From NCBI GenBank assembly GCA_029448655.1, contig JACCLO010000004.1, positions 2,418,001 through 2,482,000 on the forward strand: a stretch of 64,000 nt of DNA, read 5' to 3'. Below, in pieces: positions 51,586 through 64,000 of this stretch. The notes under the pieces are model-generated. The model was not told where the DNA came from. It was given only the letters and a program-made list of their open reading frames with translations, and did no database searches. This stretch comes from Wolfiporia cocos. Its lineage: Eukaryota; Basidiomycota; Agaricomycetes; Polyporales; Phaeolaceae. A program made the position numbers and the translations under genes. The stretch's first letter is position 1, and every line of letters starts with the position of its first letter.

Positions 51586-51590
51586 TAGTC

Positions 51591-52152
51591 TGTCACAAAT
51601 TATTCTACTAATAGTTTGTACGCCCTCGCTATAGGACGCACGCGCGGCGCTAGGCGTACGCCGCGCCTCTGCGCTGTAGCCACCTCCGGCGCCTCCCAGA
51701 TATTGCAGGTCACCTGGTCGTATGGTTAGCGCTGTAGGGTAGCGCGCGCCTCAGGTACCGTCACTTATGGTCACATTGTTACATGTCTCGTTACCTAGCA
51801 CATGACCCAGTAGATAGCGGTGCACAGACCACTTCTTTAGGGCAGTCTCGGTAGTAGATACAAGCATGTATATAATACGACGAGATGTGGGCTTACACCC
51901 CATCTCTCAGATTCTCGACAATGGTGTATCACCCTTTCTCGCTTATAGCTGTGTAATCTCCTGGCCCGGGGCCCGTATCTCTCCTACCTTGACTGTGAGG
52001 TTATCAGCTATGTCGGCGTACACTAGGAATGCGGGGGCACCCCATCCATGTAGCCTCTGCGCTCACCTCTGGTTGGTGCCTTATGGCCTCGATTGTAGGC
52101 CTGTATGGATCCCCCTGAGCCCAGGGGTTGCACAGACAGTGAGTCTGTGTCA
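51591..52152 (+). mobile_element. Solo LTR with TAGTC duplication
   Basis: A 562-bp unit, TGTCACAAATTA...GAGTCTGTGTCA. TAGTC flanks it at 51586-51590 and 52153-52157. Same family as the LTRs at 44585-46303 (shared GTTAGCGCTGTAGGGTAGCG, TTTAGGGCAG, TGTATATAA and GATTCTCGACAAT). Helitron C ends one base outside the left duplication. Confidence 0.87.
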
Positions 52153-52157
52153 TAGTC

Positions 52158-53372
52158 CTCATACAAACTCATCAAATGTTCCAATACGTGACTGCTATGT
52201 GACATATTCATTACACTTCCAAATCAGCCCATCACATAAGAGTTATCAGTCAAGCGCTGTTCTCATTTCGCGCATTAGTCCAAGCGCTTGCCCGTATCAC
52301 CACTTCCCATCTGTACGACACCATCTATTCAGTTAGCAGCATGTATACTTCAATAAAGCTTAATGATGCCTACAATCAACAAAGCCACGATGGAGGGTGT
52401 GCATGGTCAAATTTCACCAAGATGTTATCCGGCAAAACACGATGTCCATGATACTGTTTGTTGGCCCATGCCGCCTGTCGTCCATCTAGTCCTCAACGGT
52501 AAGCATCCATGAAGCGCAGCAAGTGATTATAGTATCTATATAGCACAACTAAATTACAGTACATCTGCTGCCTTTGACAATTAAATGGGTGGATTGTAGC
52601 TTGCCAACATATCCTGAGGCAGCCGGTGTCCCTGTTTAGCTGCCGGAGCAACCTAGGACTACCGTCAATGTCATTGGTCAGTATTAATGGTCCAACTCAC
52701 ATTCTCCTTACCCCAATCATTATCTTCCGGACATGCTTGTTCCAAGCTTGAGTGCGCCCCTAGATTTTTAAGGTTAAATAGACGTCGCCTGGGCATGAGT
52801 GAGTGCCAGATGGCTCGGGCGGTGCTGAGAGTGATATTGATAAGACAATCTCAAATAGCTTGTTTTGGCGTTGACTGTAGTCCCTCCCGTGTAAATGCTA
52901 AGGCAATTCAGCAAAGGCAAGGATCAGAAATCCGCCCGCGAGCGATTGTGCGGAATGCAATTTTCTACAAATCTGTGGTTTTCGATTTCGGAGACTGTAC
53001 TGTACAGAATTCACATTAATTTTACAGTGATTCCGTCACGTTGCTTAGTCATCCTTTGATGAGTTTGTATTAGACCGCAATCTCTAGATCTATTTCACCG
53101 CGCCCCAATGTAAGCGCCGAACGACTATCTTTGCCGATTACATTGGTCAGCTCGGTCAGCTACGGAGACTAAGCGCACGCCCCGATCTATAAGCGCCGGA
53201 GCAGCCACAGCGGAGTTCCAAAAGGCCATGCAACCTTGGGGACGTTAACCTCAAGTGTTACTTAGTCTTCGTACTTGTGTGTTTCCGTCGAGTCGTCGAC
53301 CTCATCCTTGGTACTTCCGACCGTCCAACTTGTTGCTGCCACGCTTACAGGCCCTCAGCTTGAAGTAACCTA
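52158..53372. other. Island DNA without recognised gene
   Basis: About 1.2 kb; one 110-codon open frame (52687-53019) shows no family features and is not called. Confidence 0.4.
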
Positions 53373-54154
53373 ATGGGTCATTCCACGAAGCTCCTCACTC
53401 CTACTCAAACCGTTGGAGACATTTTTACCGACCAACTACGCGAGGACGTCTCCGCAAAAATGACTGGTGTGCTCGCTCAGGCTAGTATAGGTCGGATCGT
53501 CCTATGGGGCGAGTGGGCAATGATGTATTATGGTGTTCCAGTCTGGGATAATGTGAGTCGACAATGCATGCTCTGCTAGCAGTCCAACGGTCTCACACGA
53601 TTACGGATGCAGCATATGCATCTTCTTGTTCCTGATGACCAACTTGAAAATGCCTACAAAGCGTTGTTAGCTGCTGGATTCAAGGATTCCCCGCCTATCC
53701 TCATTCCGATGGTCAATTCTCTAGATCCCAATATTCGTTGGGAAGAGCTTGGATGCCCAGCTTATCGAGTTGGTACGTGAGAAGTTCTCCATTAAGCATC
53801 GCCCTGCTTGTTCAATACGCCACAGTTGGCGACCTGTGTCATGGAAAGACGCCATTGAAAATCCTCATCCAGAATTACTCCGCTGCTGCGTCGACGTTCG
53901 ACGATGCAGATCCCGGTTCGTTTGAACAGTGTGCGGGGCTCGCTATTCCATCTTTACTGCTTCTTGGGCAATCGTTCTTGAGGACCTACTTCAGGCTCGT
54001 GAGCTCCAAGTCCAAGTCTAGAACACGCGGTATGCTTCGAGTATGGTGCGCGTCAGTGAAGCTTTCCGGCTACTCGCCCTTGGGCGTTGATGCGATGCGC
54101 GATGTGCCTGGAATTGACGATGCGATGGTATTGTATTGGAAGCGAGGTTATTAA
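53373..54154 (+). CDS. Nucleotidyltransferase-like hypothetical protein, possibly decayed
   Basis: Exon 1 from ATG 53373 codes KLLTPTQTVGDIFTDQL and GRIVLWGEWAMMYYGVPVWD, ending at a GTGAGT donor near 53552. Exon 2 from about 53614 codes MHLLVPDDQLENAYKALLAA and GFKDSPPILIP, ending near 53772. This recalls an Agaricomycete family with a minimal nucleotidyltransferase-type fold (the WGEWA and LVPDDQLE blocks). Downstream, frames are less clear: a 53738-54154 frame ends LRVWCASVKLSGYSPLG. Family assignment rests on two motifs only; the gene may be broken. It lies at the right inner edge of the island, just before the duplicated Myb-gene tail. Confidence 0.38.
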
Positions 54155-54387
54155 ATTCTACCAAGTGAGTGCTCTTTGTTGCAACGGAGCATCTTTCAGG
54201 ACTGCGAAGCCTCTTTACTGACAGGCAGTGACAGCTGCTGAGTGCTGCCTGCCAGGACGCACGGCCTGCACGGCCCGCATCGACCAAAACAAGTTATTCC
54301 ATTTCGCGAACGTGGTCCAGAAAAATGCGCGATGTCATTTTCATCCGAAATGGCTGTAAAACGCGTCCTTGCCTAGTCTCAATCAGA

Positions 54388-54782
54388 CGCCTCAAGATCA
54401 TTCCGTCCTGCGATTTCCCCCCACTGTCCCAGAGGACTGTGAACAAATTTCATTGCCAGAATACTCTTTGCCAAAGCAGTCCCGGGCAGAACAATATGTC
54501 AGACTGACAAGACAAGGAAGGGGCCCTGAAACGCTTTCTCGTGAGCTTAGTAGGGCTGGCAGTATCTCGCCCTTCCAGACTCCTCAGAAGGTGGACCATG
54601 ATGCGGAGATAGCCTTCGAGGAACGTGATGCGACTGACACTGGGCGGGAACATACCCCTTCCCCCGTCGGTGACACCTCCCGCAGCAATGAGCAAGAGCC
54701 AGCAGGCGCGCAAGTAGCTCCGAATGCTGCCAGAATTATGTTGGCAAGGAAGCTTCGTAGGCCCTTTAAGGCTGCCACGTAG
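54388..54782 (+). pseudogene. 3' fragment of the tandem Rap1-Myb gene
   Basis: Open frame matching the last about 130 residues of the 27736-31730 gene almost throughout (RFPPTVPED, EYVRL/QYVRL, DTGREHTPSPV, NAARIMLARKLRRPFKAAT). Similarity starts at CTCAAGATCATTCC and nothing upstream belongs to the gene. Still open but has no start or promoter. Confidence 0.85.
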
Positions 54783-55172
54783 TGGACAAGCAGACTTGTA
54801 GTACTATATGACATCATATTCGGTTCGAGTCAGAATCATACTATATATGAGCTAGTTAAGAACTCAAATCATCTGTCCGTCGGAGTCCGATGATACACAA
54901 CTGAAGGAACTTCCGATCATCATAGTATCTGTAAGGTGAAATTGCCGTCGAAAGGTAGATCAATGGTAACATCCAAGACCTTGTTAGTAGCATCGTACAA
55001 AATCGCATCACTCAAGCCATGGCCGTTGAGCTCGACGGATTGCGGAGCCTCGTAGACATCCAACAAAAGCACTCTTGATACGTTTACCCTAGTTGCATAT
55101 CCGAATGTGCCGGACACAGTGAGGATGCCGTTCTTGTACGCCATGTTCACATCGGTCGTAGCGTTTGGCGTG
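54388..55172. repeat. Right copy of duplicated tandem-Myb/GH31 junction
   Basis: Direct repeat of 31340-32412 lacking the solo LTR. Here the GH31 part belongs to the intact gene and the Myb part is the fragment. Confidence 0.85.
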
Positions 55173-58100
55173 ATAGAAACACCGTCGTCCACGTATAAAG
55201 ATCCAAATGCTTCGCCGCTGGAATTAGGAGCAATGATGAACTCGAAATTGTGTTCCCTGAGTGCCGTAGTGGTCATGGCACCCTGCACACGAAGAGGCAG
55301 TACAGCGCCACTTCGGATATAGACAGGGATTGATGTCAGGTCCACATTCTCGATCTCGACATAGCTTGCGTTGCCTTGTATAGGGGCCAAGGTGGCGAAG
55401 TCGTAGAAGATGTCGTGAGGAAAGTAGATACTGACGGATGTGGCGTTCTCATCAGTGACTGGCGAGACGAGGATCGAAGGGCCGTAGAGGAACTGTAAAT
55501 CTATAGAGAACGTGGATGGGTCTTGAGGATATTTGTACCACAAAGGGTTGAGGACTGGGGTGCCGTCAAGGTAGTCTTGATGGAAAGCCGTGTAGATGTA
55601 GTCCAATAGTCGGTACCTGGACACTCGTTAAACCAAACTCACGCATATTTGAACACTTTGTCCTATGAATCCTGACCTCATGCTCAAAGCGTTCCTGGCT
55701 GCTTGCGCGACCGTCGGCCAGCGATAGAATTCTTGACTGATGGATGTATCATCATTGTGCTGGTCGATTTGTCAGAATAGATGTTACACGATATTATTCG
55801 GATGTTGCACCCACATTCCGCATGAACGGGTAGAAAGCTCCGAGCATCGCCCATCGCGCGCATAGCGTCTCCGTCGTGTCCTCCGCTATAATTCCCGCAA
55901 ATCAGTACGTGCCGACATTGCGACTCCTGCCTGTACTCACCATAGCCACAAACATCTGCACCCACCATCGGCACGTGGAACACGCTCGCCATGTTCAGGA
56001 TGCCAGCGATCGAGTTGCGGTAGTGCTCCCAATCTGAGAAGTTGTCACCGAGCCATTTCTGAACCCGTTTGCCTGCTCCGGCAAATGTCGAGCGTGTGAC
56101 GACGAGAGTACGCAGACCCGGGCGACGGGATAGCATGGCGTTGTGAGTTGCCGTGGACATCATGGTGCCGAAGAGATTGTCTGGCGAATTCTGTTGGTGC
56201 ATACACTGATGTACATGGTCATGGATAACATACGAGTATTATACTCAATGAGGCCATTGGCGTGTACGGCATTGGTCTGCAGAAAAATTATAATTCAGGA
56301 TCGAGGATAAGTTGGGAGAAGCTCACGTAGGATGTCCTATTGGACAACGCGCCCGCAGCATTGTCGATTGCATACTGCGGGTAAAGCACATTCTCGCCGC
56401 TGTAATTCTGCCTCTTCTGAAGCGCTGAAGCTACGTCCGTCTTAGACGAGTTCACGAAAATAGGTGTATTAGGATCTGGAGGCACTGTAGTGCGAGGAGG
56501 TGGGAGGTCCTGCTCTCGTGCTTGCTCGAATGGATCAGTGCAAGGAACAACACAGAACTAAATAGCAATGTTCTGAGCTATTTTGACACATGAGATAGAT
56601 TGATACATACGCTTGATGGCTCGTTCATGTCTATCCAGGCTCCGTCGATGTCAAGACCAGTTTCTTGGTTATAGAACATTTGGAACTCGTTTGTCCAGAA
56701 GCTGTGCACATCAACAGGGACATTTTGGTATTTAAAGTCTCATTTGATTCACCTCTGTATAAAGGGATTGAACCAGTCTGATCACGAGTTGACATGAGCG
56801 GAGCGCGATCTCTCATGAACACACACACACACCAGGGAAGACAGTTACGCCTGAAACTTTCTCAGTCGATTGCTTGGCATGTATATGTGCGCGACGTACC
56901 AGGCCATACTGCTCCGAGGAAGTAACTGCCGTTGGCGGCCTTGAGCCATACATTAGCAGCAGATCCGCGGTCGTATGTACCGTAGCCCTCGCCAGGGGCG
57001 TACGCCACGGCAGGGTCCGTCATCAATACTGCTATATTGTCAGCGGAAGCCAGACTGCTCCACTCGGTTGTTCAACTGACTGTAATGCTGATCGTGGGCG
57101 TGTAAATAGTCAATTATCTGGCGCATTCTCATCAAGGGGAAATAGTCGGGATCGATTGTGAAAATGCGCCGGTTGTACATATAGTCTGTAACATACATCA
57201 GCGTCAGCTCTTGAGGTCATTCATTGCGCTCACCGATATCGGTCCACATCGTCTCGAGTGGTATATTGGCAAGCGAGTAATTGGTAATTACGTCCGCCAC
57301 CTCTACATAATCTATAAATCGTAATGTAAGAGATTTATACGCTGAGCAAGGGTTATGCAGGCTTACCTGTGTAGCCGAACCTACATTGATGTAGTCCGAA
57401 GGACCAGTATGGTACCTCGGCGGGCGTGCCTACGACCTCAGCGTATTGCCGAGCCACCTCAGTAGGATCCGTTTCGCTACCAGCTAAGAAGTATAGGTCC
57501 AGAATGCCACCAATGACGTTGTATTCCAACGTGGTACCCTCCTCGGCTGTTGTGTTGATCTTGATATCCATGCCATTCGAGTTCAGAAGAAACACTCCAT
57601 GTGTGCCCGTAACGCGATGTTCGTAGTAGATGGGATGATTTCCATACAAGTTGGTCCCATTTGGCACACCGTACGCGTCGCGAGACCAGAGCGTGCGCGT
57701 CAAATTGACTGTCGGCAAGCGGAAGTTCTCGGTGTGCTCGCCTAGACCATAGATGTTCGCGTCCAAGGGCAGACTTGTCCTCATGCGTAGGTACTGCGGC
57801 TCGAATACGAGGGGATAAGACGCGGTAGAGAACAATATTTCCGACGTTGATGCGCGGTAGATAGAGAACGCAAACGGAGAGGCCGTATAGTTGAACTGGA
57901 TAGCTGCTGTTTCCGGAGTTGTGGACGCGTTTGCTGCAGGGCGCGGGAGCACGGACTCCGGCACTTCGTACCGTTCGCTTGTCGGATCGGTTATCTTGAG
58001 ATGTATGCGGGTATCTGAGATGGCCAGAGTGAATACATTCGTCTAAATGTTAGCTGGATGGTAGACTTACCAGTTTCGTATGTGACCTCAAGAAGCAGGC

Positions 58101-58281
58101 TCTCAATATCTGAGCCGTAGATATTACATGGTACTCCAGCCAGCGTTAGAGCTACTGTTAAAGTGTTTCCTTTTGTTGTAACCTGAGTTGCGGTGTACCC
58201 GGGGCATGCATCCGCACCGCTCGCTGCGCTGCGAGTAGCAGCAGCAAGAGACAGGATATACAGACCATAACTTGGCCTCAT
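54920..58281 (-). CDS. Secreted glycoside hydrolase family 31 (alpha-glucosidase type)
   Basis: About ten exons on the minus strand, start ATG 58281, stop 54920. Fixed exons: 58281-58071, 58014-57367, 57311-57234 and 57185 onward to about 57082; the last exon runs to 54920. A signal peptide precedes DACPGYTATQV. GH31 landmarks in order: IYGLGEHTENFRLPTVN, LYGNHPIYYEHR, GVFLLNSNGMDIKI, WSFGLHQCRFGYTG, YMYNRRIFTIDPDYFP, DIDGAWIDMNEPSS (nucleophile Asp), WLGDNFSDWEHYRNSI (acid/base Asp), VPMVGADVCGY, LCARWAMLGAFYPFMRNH and YGPSILVSPVTDENA. Many N-glycosylation sites (NYT, NGT, NAT). Family knowledge: hydrolyses alpha-1,4 linkages of maltose and starch oligomers outside the cell; alpha-xylosidase is an alternative. 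Appears intact. Confidence 0.9.
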
Positions 58282-59710
58282 GGTCAGCTAATAGAGGGCG
58301 AGTCCTTGCTCGCCACAATTCGAGAGGCTTTATAAGATCAACGCAGCGCGGCATCCCTCGTCCGACATCGGCGGAAGCGATGGCCGCCTTCGGGTCAGTT
58401 GACCTCAACGAATGTACCCATGTGACAGCTACATTCTTCTTACCTCGGGACAACTGAGGCTGGGTATCCATTTGCCATCTACCATACGAGATGGACTCAC
58501 GTAGCGACGTCATGCACTATTATCAGACGCATTGAATAGAAAGTCGATGGCCAAGCTTGGGCTACTGAGATTCTTTTCCCACCTGCCTGCACTCTTGCAC
58601 GCGTAGAATGATTGATTTTTCCAGATAAATTCGTTGGGCCGATACAGACTGGTTGTGACTGCGACACCTGGTGATTAGTGTATGTATGGCGCAAGGCAAC
58701 AACATACCAGGGCGCTCGATCTAGGTAGGGCGCTCGATCTAGGTCGGGCTGTGCTTGCATCAGCATCGGGCTGATTTCACTTTTAAAGTATATAGTCATC
58801 ATTGTCCATAGAAACTACTTACACGAGATGACTCGTAGGTAAGTTATACGAGTAGCTGACTTTTCTCATCATAGTAGCCTTCCTAATGGTACTGAAAGCC
58901 TCATCTTTCTCGAGCGCCCATCGATGACACTTCAGAGCAGACTAGTAAGTACTGCATCAACCTTGTATATAGCAATTCGCGTTCAAAGTGCTTCAATAAA
59001 AGAAGTGTTCTAATGACCAGATTGTAAGGTAGTCTCGCAGCAATGCGGTTTGAGCTTCGCACCCACCGGTACAGCTTGAACCAAAGCGTCGTCGTTGGGA
59101 CAATTACCCAGCGAAGGTGATCCGGAAGCTGTGAGACGCTTGCTCGATTAACTGTTGCCTATCTTGATTTAGTGCTCTTCAACACATCGTTCGCTTACAT
59201 TTAGTAATAGCGTGCATTTTTGTAGCGGACCCACCTCGCCGCAATGCCGAAGGACTACGCGTCCCATATTCAGCGTCATAAATCCGTACCGAGTTAAAGC
59301 ATGACGAAATTCATGGAAGCATCGCCCTCGGCAAGTCTCCCCTGGATTTATGAACTCCAACATCCGACAATTATCGGAACTCTCCAGGTGCTCGATAGAG
59401 CCCTCGTTGGAGAGCTCCTCGCGTCAGACAAGCGTGTGGTGGCAATTCTACGCAAACTGTAGGCCCTTGCGGCTCTGTCTGCGAGAAACGCAACGACCCA
59501 ATATCTCCCTAGATCTGCCAGACAAATTACAAATCATCGAGACGCTCGCTGCAACAAATCTATGCGGTGGTGATTAACGCAGGATGTGCGCTGGAAGGTG
59601 AGATTGAGGCTGTCTCTGGAGAGAATACGCGCCAGCAGCCAAAAATTGTGCTCTGAGTACCTGTAGATGTCGTCAAAGGAGTATGGGGAGCTGGCGCAAA
59701 ATGCGGATTA
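58282..59710. other. Intergenic region without recognised gene
   Basis: About 1.4 kb upstream of GH31. Short frames only; a tandem GGGCGCTCGATCTAGGT duplication lies at about 58710-58745. Confidence 0.4.
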
Positions 59711-60295
59711 CAGTGTAAGGTAGGGGACGAACGGGCACCTTTACATAATCCAATCACGTGATAGTTCCCACGGTCAAATCCTGAGGATTCTCCGTCAACG
59801 TATGGTAATGTATTTCCGGAAGACATAGGATAGGTGTAGCATAGTTCAAATACAGTTTCTGTACTGCAGTACTGCAGTTTAAAGCTAATCGAAAAGTGCT
59901 ATTGCTGTCTGCGTATGTCACTGAAGTTTACATGTAAGCGCCCATCTCGGTCTGGGAACTAGGATGTTTAGACTTGCCTGATTTGTACCATCACGTGATA
60001 TAACCCTAGGCTAGGTGTGGCCAAATCCCAGTGCTTGCGGCTTGCGAATAAAACTCAAAATGTGCAAAAAAGTCAGAACTAAAAATTTCACTTTTTTGGA
60101 AATTGCTTGGTCAATTCTCAACATCTCAAGATTTCGCTCAATAGGATTGAAAGAGGACGTCCTTTCCCATCATTCCTATTGAGAAAATCCACAAAACGTT
60201 GCCCGTGGTCAATGTTATTAGGGTGGTTGGTATCGGTAGCGCCTTGATTATGTAAGGGGTGCCCGTTCCTGGCGTCCTCTACCTTACTACCACTC
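59711..60295. mobile_element. Candidate MITE with about 40-bp imperfect terminal inverted repeats
   Basis: CAGTGTAAGGTAGGGGACG and AACGGGCACCTTTACATAAT at 59711-59749 recur inverted at 60246-60295 (GATTATGTAAGG, GGTGCCCGTT, GTCCTCTACCTTAC). No coding capacity. The flanks do not give a clear duplication, so the ends are approximate. Confidence 0.45.
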
Positions 60296-62050
60296 CTTGA
60301 CCCACCACTTTGAACTCGGTTTTTCGTCGATTGGCCAACGCACTTTCCTCCAAAGTAATGAGTGGGATATATCAACAAACGTATGAAGTATACATATTAG
60401 AATTATCTGAGGCATTGCTGGTGAACGTGTGGAGTATCGAGTAAAACATGCCAAAGTAACAGAATGTCACGAAAACCACTCCTTTACCCAGCGTGACTAC
60501 ACCTCAATTTGGATACTCCGAGTCTCAACCGCGTGCGCTCAAGCGCTCATTAACATTCATCGCCGCGTCGCGCAAGCTCTCATTCCATACACGTCACTCA
60601 TTTGTCACACCTACTTTCCATCATTTTTGGTGGCCTCAATCTCATTCAGATCCTCTACATCCTAAAGGGAAATGTACTCAGAAATGGATTCAGTAAATCT
60701 GGAAGCTATTAGATTCATGATCTATTTCAACTGTAGACTACAGTTGTTCGAAACATAGTGCATCTCATCTAAATTAGGCAATCACAGATATATGTGTGTT
60801 CACTGGCAACGAACCGTTTGTCAGAACTTGACGAAAGAATTTGAGCATAAGCATAGAGCATATACAAAGGTGCATTTTAAAAACGGGAGCATAATACAAA
60901 GCGGGGGAGGAGTTAGAGCCGAGTGGGTAAAGGAGTGGTCGTGGGTAAAGGAATGGTAATACACTGTATCTAGACAGGGAGGTCACTATGTAGTAGTTCG
61001 CTGGTCCTCAACGATACAAAGTGAGAAATGCAGTACAATCTACGACCTCGTGTGAGTCCTGGTAGTCCACATTTGGTTGTGGTGCAATCCACGTTGCGCT
61101 TTGGTACTGCTGTACAGTAGTTTCCGTATGTTGAGACTGCTGAATGAAACAATTGTAATCTAAATTTAGAATAGAGATGCCTGACCCTTGGATCGTGATT
61201 GAGCGCCTCTCAAAGGCGAGTGTCCCATCAGCCGACTCCACACCAGCACCAGTATACGTACTTTTGTGCAGTCAATTACAAGATTGTGGACCACGGCTTA
61301 TTCCTTCAAATACCATATTTAATATCGTAAACACTATCGTTTACTACTCAGACGTCCCGAGGTTAGCAAGGAGTCACTCATTTGCTACGTTTTGAGAACT
61401 GCATGGATTCACTTTTTGGTCATGGCTTGAATGCATAGGAGACAAGCGCTACGACCTGCATTTTCAACAGCATTGTGGCCAGTGCCACTGAATACACAGT
61501 AGGTCTATGCCGGGGTCCAAGTTCGTCGCCAAGCATCAGGTTTGACTTTGAACTCCGTCAGCAAGTTCTCGTCGAACATCGGTCAAGATCGCATACCAGC
61601 AATTGAAGTATAGATGATTAGGGCTGGCATGGAGACTATTCCAATGTCTCTCTGGGGCATGTATCAGGAGATCGCTAATACACTTTGGCTTAGGATGGGA
61701 TGGGACCCCGGTTGTCGACCTTAATTCGGCCTAGCGCTGATACCATCTGATGTCGCTGCCTTATTGGTAACTCAGCCACAGCCGAGCTGGCCACAGGCCA
61801 CAGGGAGTTCATAAAGGTGCCTTTAATCACAATTGTCCCTTTATCCCGCCCCCACTGTCCCCGCGCCACTCTGTGGTGCATTTCATCTACACCCACCTCT
61901 AAGACCCCTTTGATCCTCAAGATACCCGAGATGATGCCCACTATCGGATATACCACTCGACCCTCTACGACGCTCTACGCAATATACCTGTCTAACGTCC
62001 TTGCTCAAACCGTCGGCCTTCACGCATACTATGAGGCACTTCAAATACTC
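60296..62050. other. Intergenic region without recognised gene
   Basis: About 1.75 kb; no gene supported. A stretch near 61728-61745 looks like a retroelement primer-binding site on the minus strand but has no supporting element. Confidence 0.4.
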
Positions 62051-64000
62051 ATGAATAACAATGGCATGGCAGCCTCATCTTATGACCCAGTCGCAGAGTC
62101 CACTATTCCAGCTGTGACGCGCAGCTCTCATAACTCGCCATCGCCGAGCTACGCAAATGCGGTACCACACCCTATTCGCTGCTCTGGACTCAGAATCTCG
62201 TGCAGCGTCGGCCTTGGAGCATGCACTGCGACCATATACAAGCCTCTGGAGTATGCTCTTGTGTACAGAAGCATCCCATACAATCCCCCCGTGGCCAGCC
62301 ACAACCACGGCCACATCGACAAGAGATATTCTGACGCAACGCACGCGTTATCCGATAGCTACAGGCACAGAACTGCTCCATCTCAGGACTATAGTGAAAT
62401 TTCGGCGCGTTCGACGCGCTCGGAACGCGTTTCACTGTCGCCGCCTGACGAGTGTGTGGCCGCCCCGATATCACGTGATTACCAGTCCCTTGTACCGTAC
62501 AGTCTCTCCTTCCTTGACGGGCCAAAGTTCCTCGACGATAACGGTACCGGTTACCATTTGCCATATGGATTGCTATCCTCAACTACTGCTGTCGACTCAG
62601 ACGAAGAGCATGTCGAAGCGAAGATCCCCAGTGGAGACTGCCGCCCCTCGAAGATATTTCAGACTATAATCATTGACGGATACGAGCTGCTGGATAGCCT
62701 CGATCTCCCAGTGAACTTCAATGTACAGCCTGGAGTCTACTATCGATGGCCGATGGAGGCAGGTGCCTTCTGCAAATCCCCCACAACCGCGGATGCTGTT
62801 GTAGACGATGCACAAAGCACATGCACACAATCACAGTCGGAAGCAGAGCCTGAAAGCGCAATTTATAACAACCCAGATCTATACATGGAGCTAGGAGAGA
62901 TTGCCTCTGGGGCTTATGGAGAGGTTCTGGCCGCAAAAGCGGGGAATGGTAGGCTTGTCGCAATCAAAGCCGTCAACAAAAAGGCACCTCTGCAGATCTC
63001 GAACGGCTACGAAGCGCTTTTGCAAGAGAAGCGGGTGATGCAGCTCGCGTCCGACAGTCAGTCTCGCTTCTTGACACCTTTGCTGGGGCATTGGGAGACC
63101 AAGGATTATTTCTGTCTCGTCATGGTCCGTCTGGTTCCTTCACAAGTGCGTATAGATTCTGGATATTAACAACAATGTCTGCATATAGGACTGGTATGCA
63201 GAAGACTTGGAGAGACGTCTGCATCTTGGCCCACAAATGTCTCCGCAAGAAGCCAAACTCTGTTGCGCAGAGATGGTACGTTGACCTCTCGCGCGGTATG
63301 CGACTTGCTAACGATCTCGCACACTCGTCAGTTATACGCCGTGCACGAGCTGCACTCGGCGCGCACGATGCACCGCGACATCAAACCGGAGAACTTTTTC
63401 ATCGACCACGACGGCCACATCGTACTCGGCGACTTCGGCCTCTCGCACACCCCCAAGCCAAAAATGAAGTTCGAGAAAGCGCCCACGTACGGGCTGTGCG
63501 GTACCTCTAGCTACCTTGCGCCCGAATTGCTCAATGATGCGCTCCTGAAACGTCATGGATACAAGTACAAGGTCGACATCTTCAGCCTCGGTGTGACCTT
63601 TGTCGAGGTCCTCGGGCGCCTAACGGAACCGCTCTACTACGCGATGGACCAGGACCAGCAACGCGCAGTCATGAATGACCTCGGCGTTGATATAGTGAGG
63701 AAGTTCATAAAAGACCCCGACCAGCTGGATCTCGTATTGAAGGTGCGCCTTGTTAACAAGTATTAAGTACCATTTCATGATGCGCATTGTTGGTGCAGAT
63801 GATAGACGAGAATCCCAACCGGCGCCCTAGCACTCAGGAGATCATGAAGCATGCCTTCTTCAAGGACATTGACTGGGAAATGGTGTATAACCACCAATAT
63901 CAACGTGAGTCCATCCTCTTCGAATCATATTAAATAGGCTTATCGACCCAATCTATGATGGTAGATGAGTACACGCATCCTAGGTTCCGCCAGAACAGTA
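62051..64000 (+). CDS. Serine/threonine protein kinase, 3' end beyond window
   Basis: Exons: 62051-63124, 63189-63275, 63332-63742, 63799-63904 and 63965 onward. The N-terminal about 270 residues are low-complexity and Ser-rich, without a recognised domain. Kinase motifs: LGEIASGAYGEVLAAK (Gly loop), LVAIKAVNKK (Lys), LYAVHELHSARTMHRDIKPE then NFFIDHDGHIVLGDFGLS (catalytic and DFG loops), GLCGTSSYLAPELLND (activation-segment end), YKVDIFSLGVTFVEVLGRL and MIDENPNRRPSTQEIMKHAF. The DFG and APE segments and the HPRF-like tail resemble AGC-type kinases; the substrate is unknown. The frame stays open upstream to 61817, so an earlier start is possible. Confidence 0.85.

Noticed and set aside
48551..51588. 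Long open frames through the minisatellite (for example 48551-49206 minus, 50890-51588 plus) with repeats of the form NPCGMGHKSPW
   Set aside because: The repeat is 22 bp, so three units cycle through all frames; open frames appear on both strands and in all phases. They follow from the repeat and lack any start or promoter context.
61690..61960. Retroelement primer-binding-site-like GATGGTATCAGCGC on the minus strand and an adjoining open frame
   Set aside because: No LTR pair, no target duplication and no gag/pol motif found; a chance match is likely.

Overview
This is nuclear DNA of an Agaricomycete-type basidiomycete fungus. Genes are intron-dense, with about 50-65 nt GT-AG introns and several microexons. 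The gene families are typical of the class: DUF6535 and DUF6533 membrane proteins, an OLE1-type desaturase with a C-terminal cytochrome b5, a PRP4 kinase, a shugoshin and Rap1-type Myb proteins. Nothing prokaryotic, viral or organellar was seen.

Layout. 1-6535: a decayed DUF6535 gene (+) and a PP2C/pyruvate-dehydrogenase-phosphatase gene (-). The junction between their 3' ends is present twice, with an inverted-SINE element between the two copies. 7525-31730: a conserved gene block holding the delta-9 desaturase, PRP4 kinase, a cyclase/kynurenine-formamidase-like gene of 15 exons, an MFS transporter (-), RAP1 (BRCT + Myb, -), shugoshin (+), a small Lys-rich nuclear-type protein (-), an unrecognised 756-residue protein (+), and a 1254-residue protein with two Rap1-type Myb domains (+). 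31772-54387: about 22.5 kb of repeat-rich accessory DNA. It holds a solo LTR, two inverted tRNA-SINE elements, a DUF6533 gene, a long hairpin, two hAT-type MITEs, a 3.2 kb Tc1/mariner-type element with a nearly intact transposase, nested LTRs, and a head-to-tail cluster of non-autonomous Helitrons carrying a 22-bp minisatellite. 54388-58281: a 3' fragment of the tandem-Myb gene, then a secreted GH31 alpha-glucosidase (-). 58282-64000: sparse DNA, then a protein kinase running off the right edge.

Main themes. (1) Two unrelated convergent gene pairs (DUF6535/PP2C and tandem-Myb/GH31) show the same rearrangement: the 3'-3' junction is tandemly duplicated and foreign DNA sits between the copies, with an inverted-SINE element in the insert each time. 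(2) Two unlike inverted-SINE families share the same terminal motifs; one has a perfect 8-bp target-site duplication. (3) Five Helitron-like units abut end to end (CTAG directly followed by the next 5' end). (4) Chromosome-maintenance genes cluster: RAP1 and shugoshin are divergent across 395 bp, and a second Rap1-Myb protein lies about 7 kb away. Exon models were built by hand from splice signals, frame continuity and family motifs; no database search was run.
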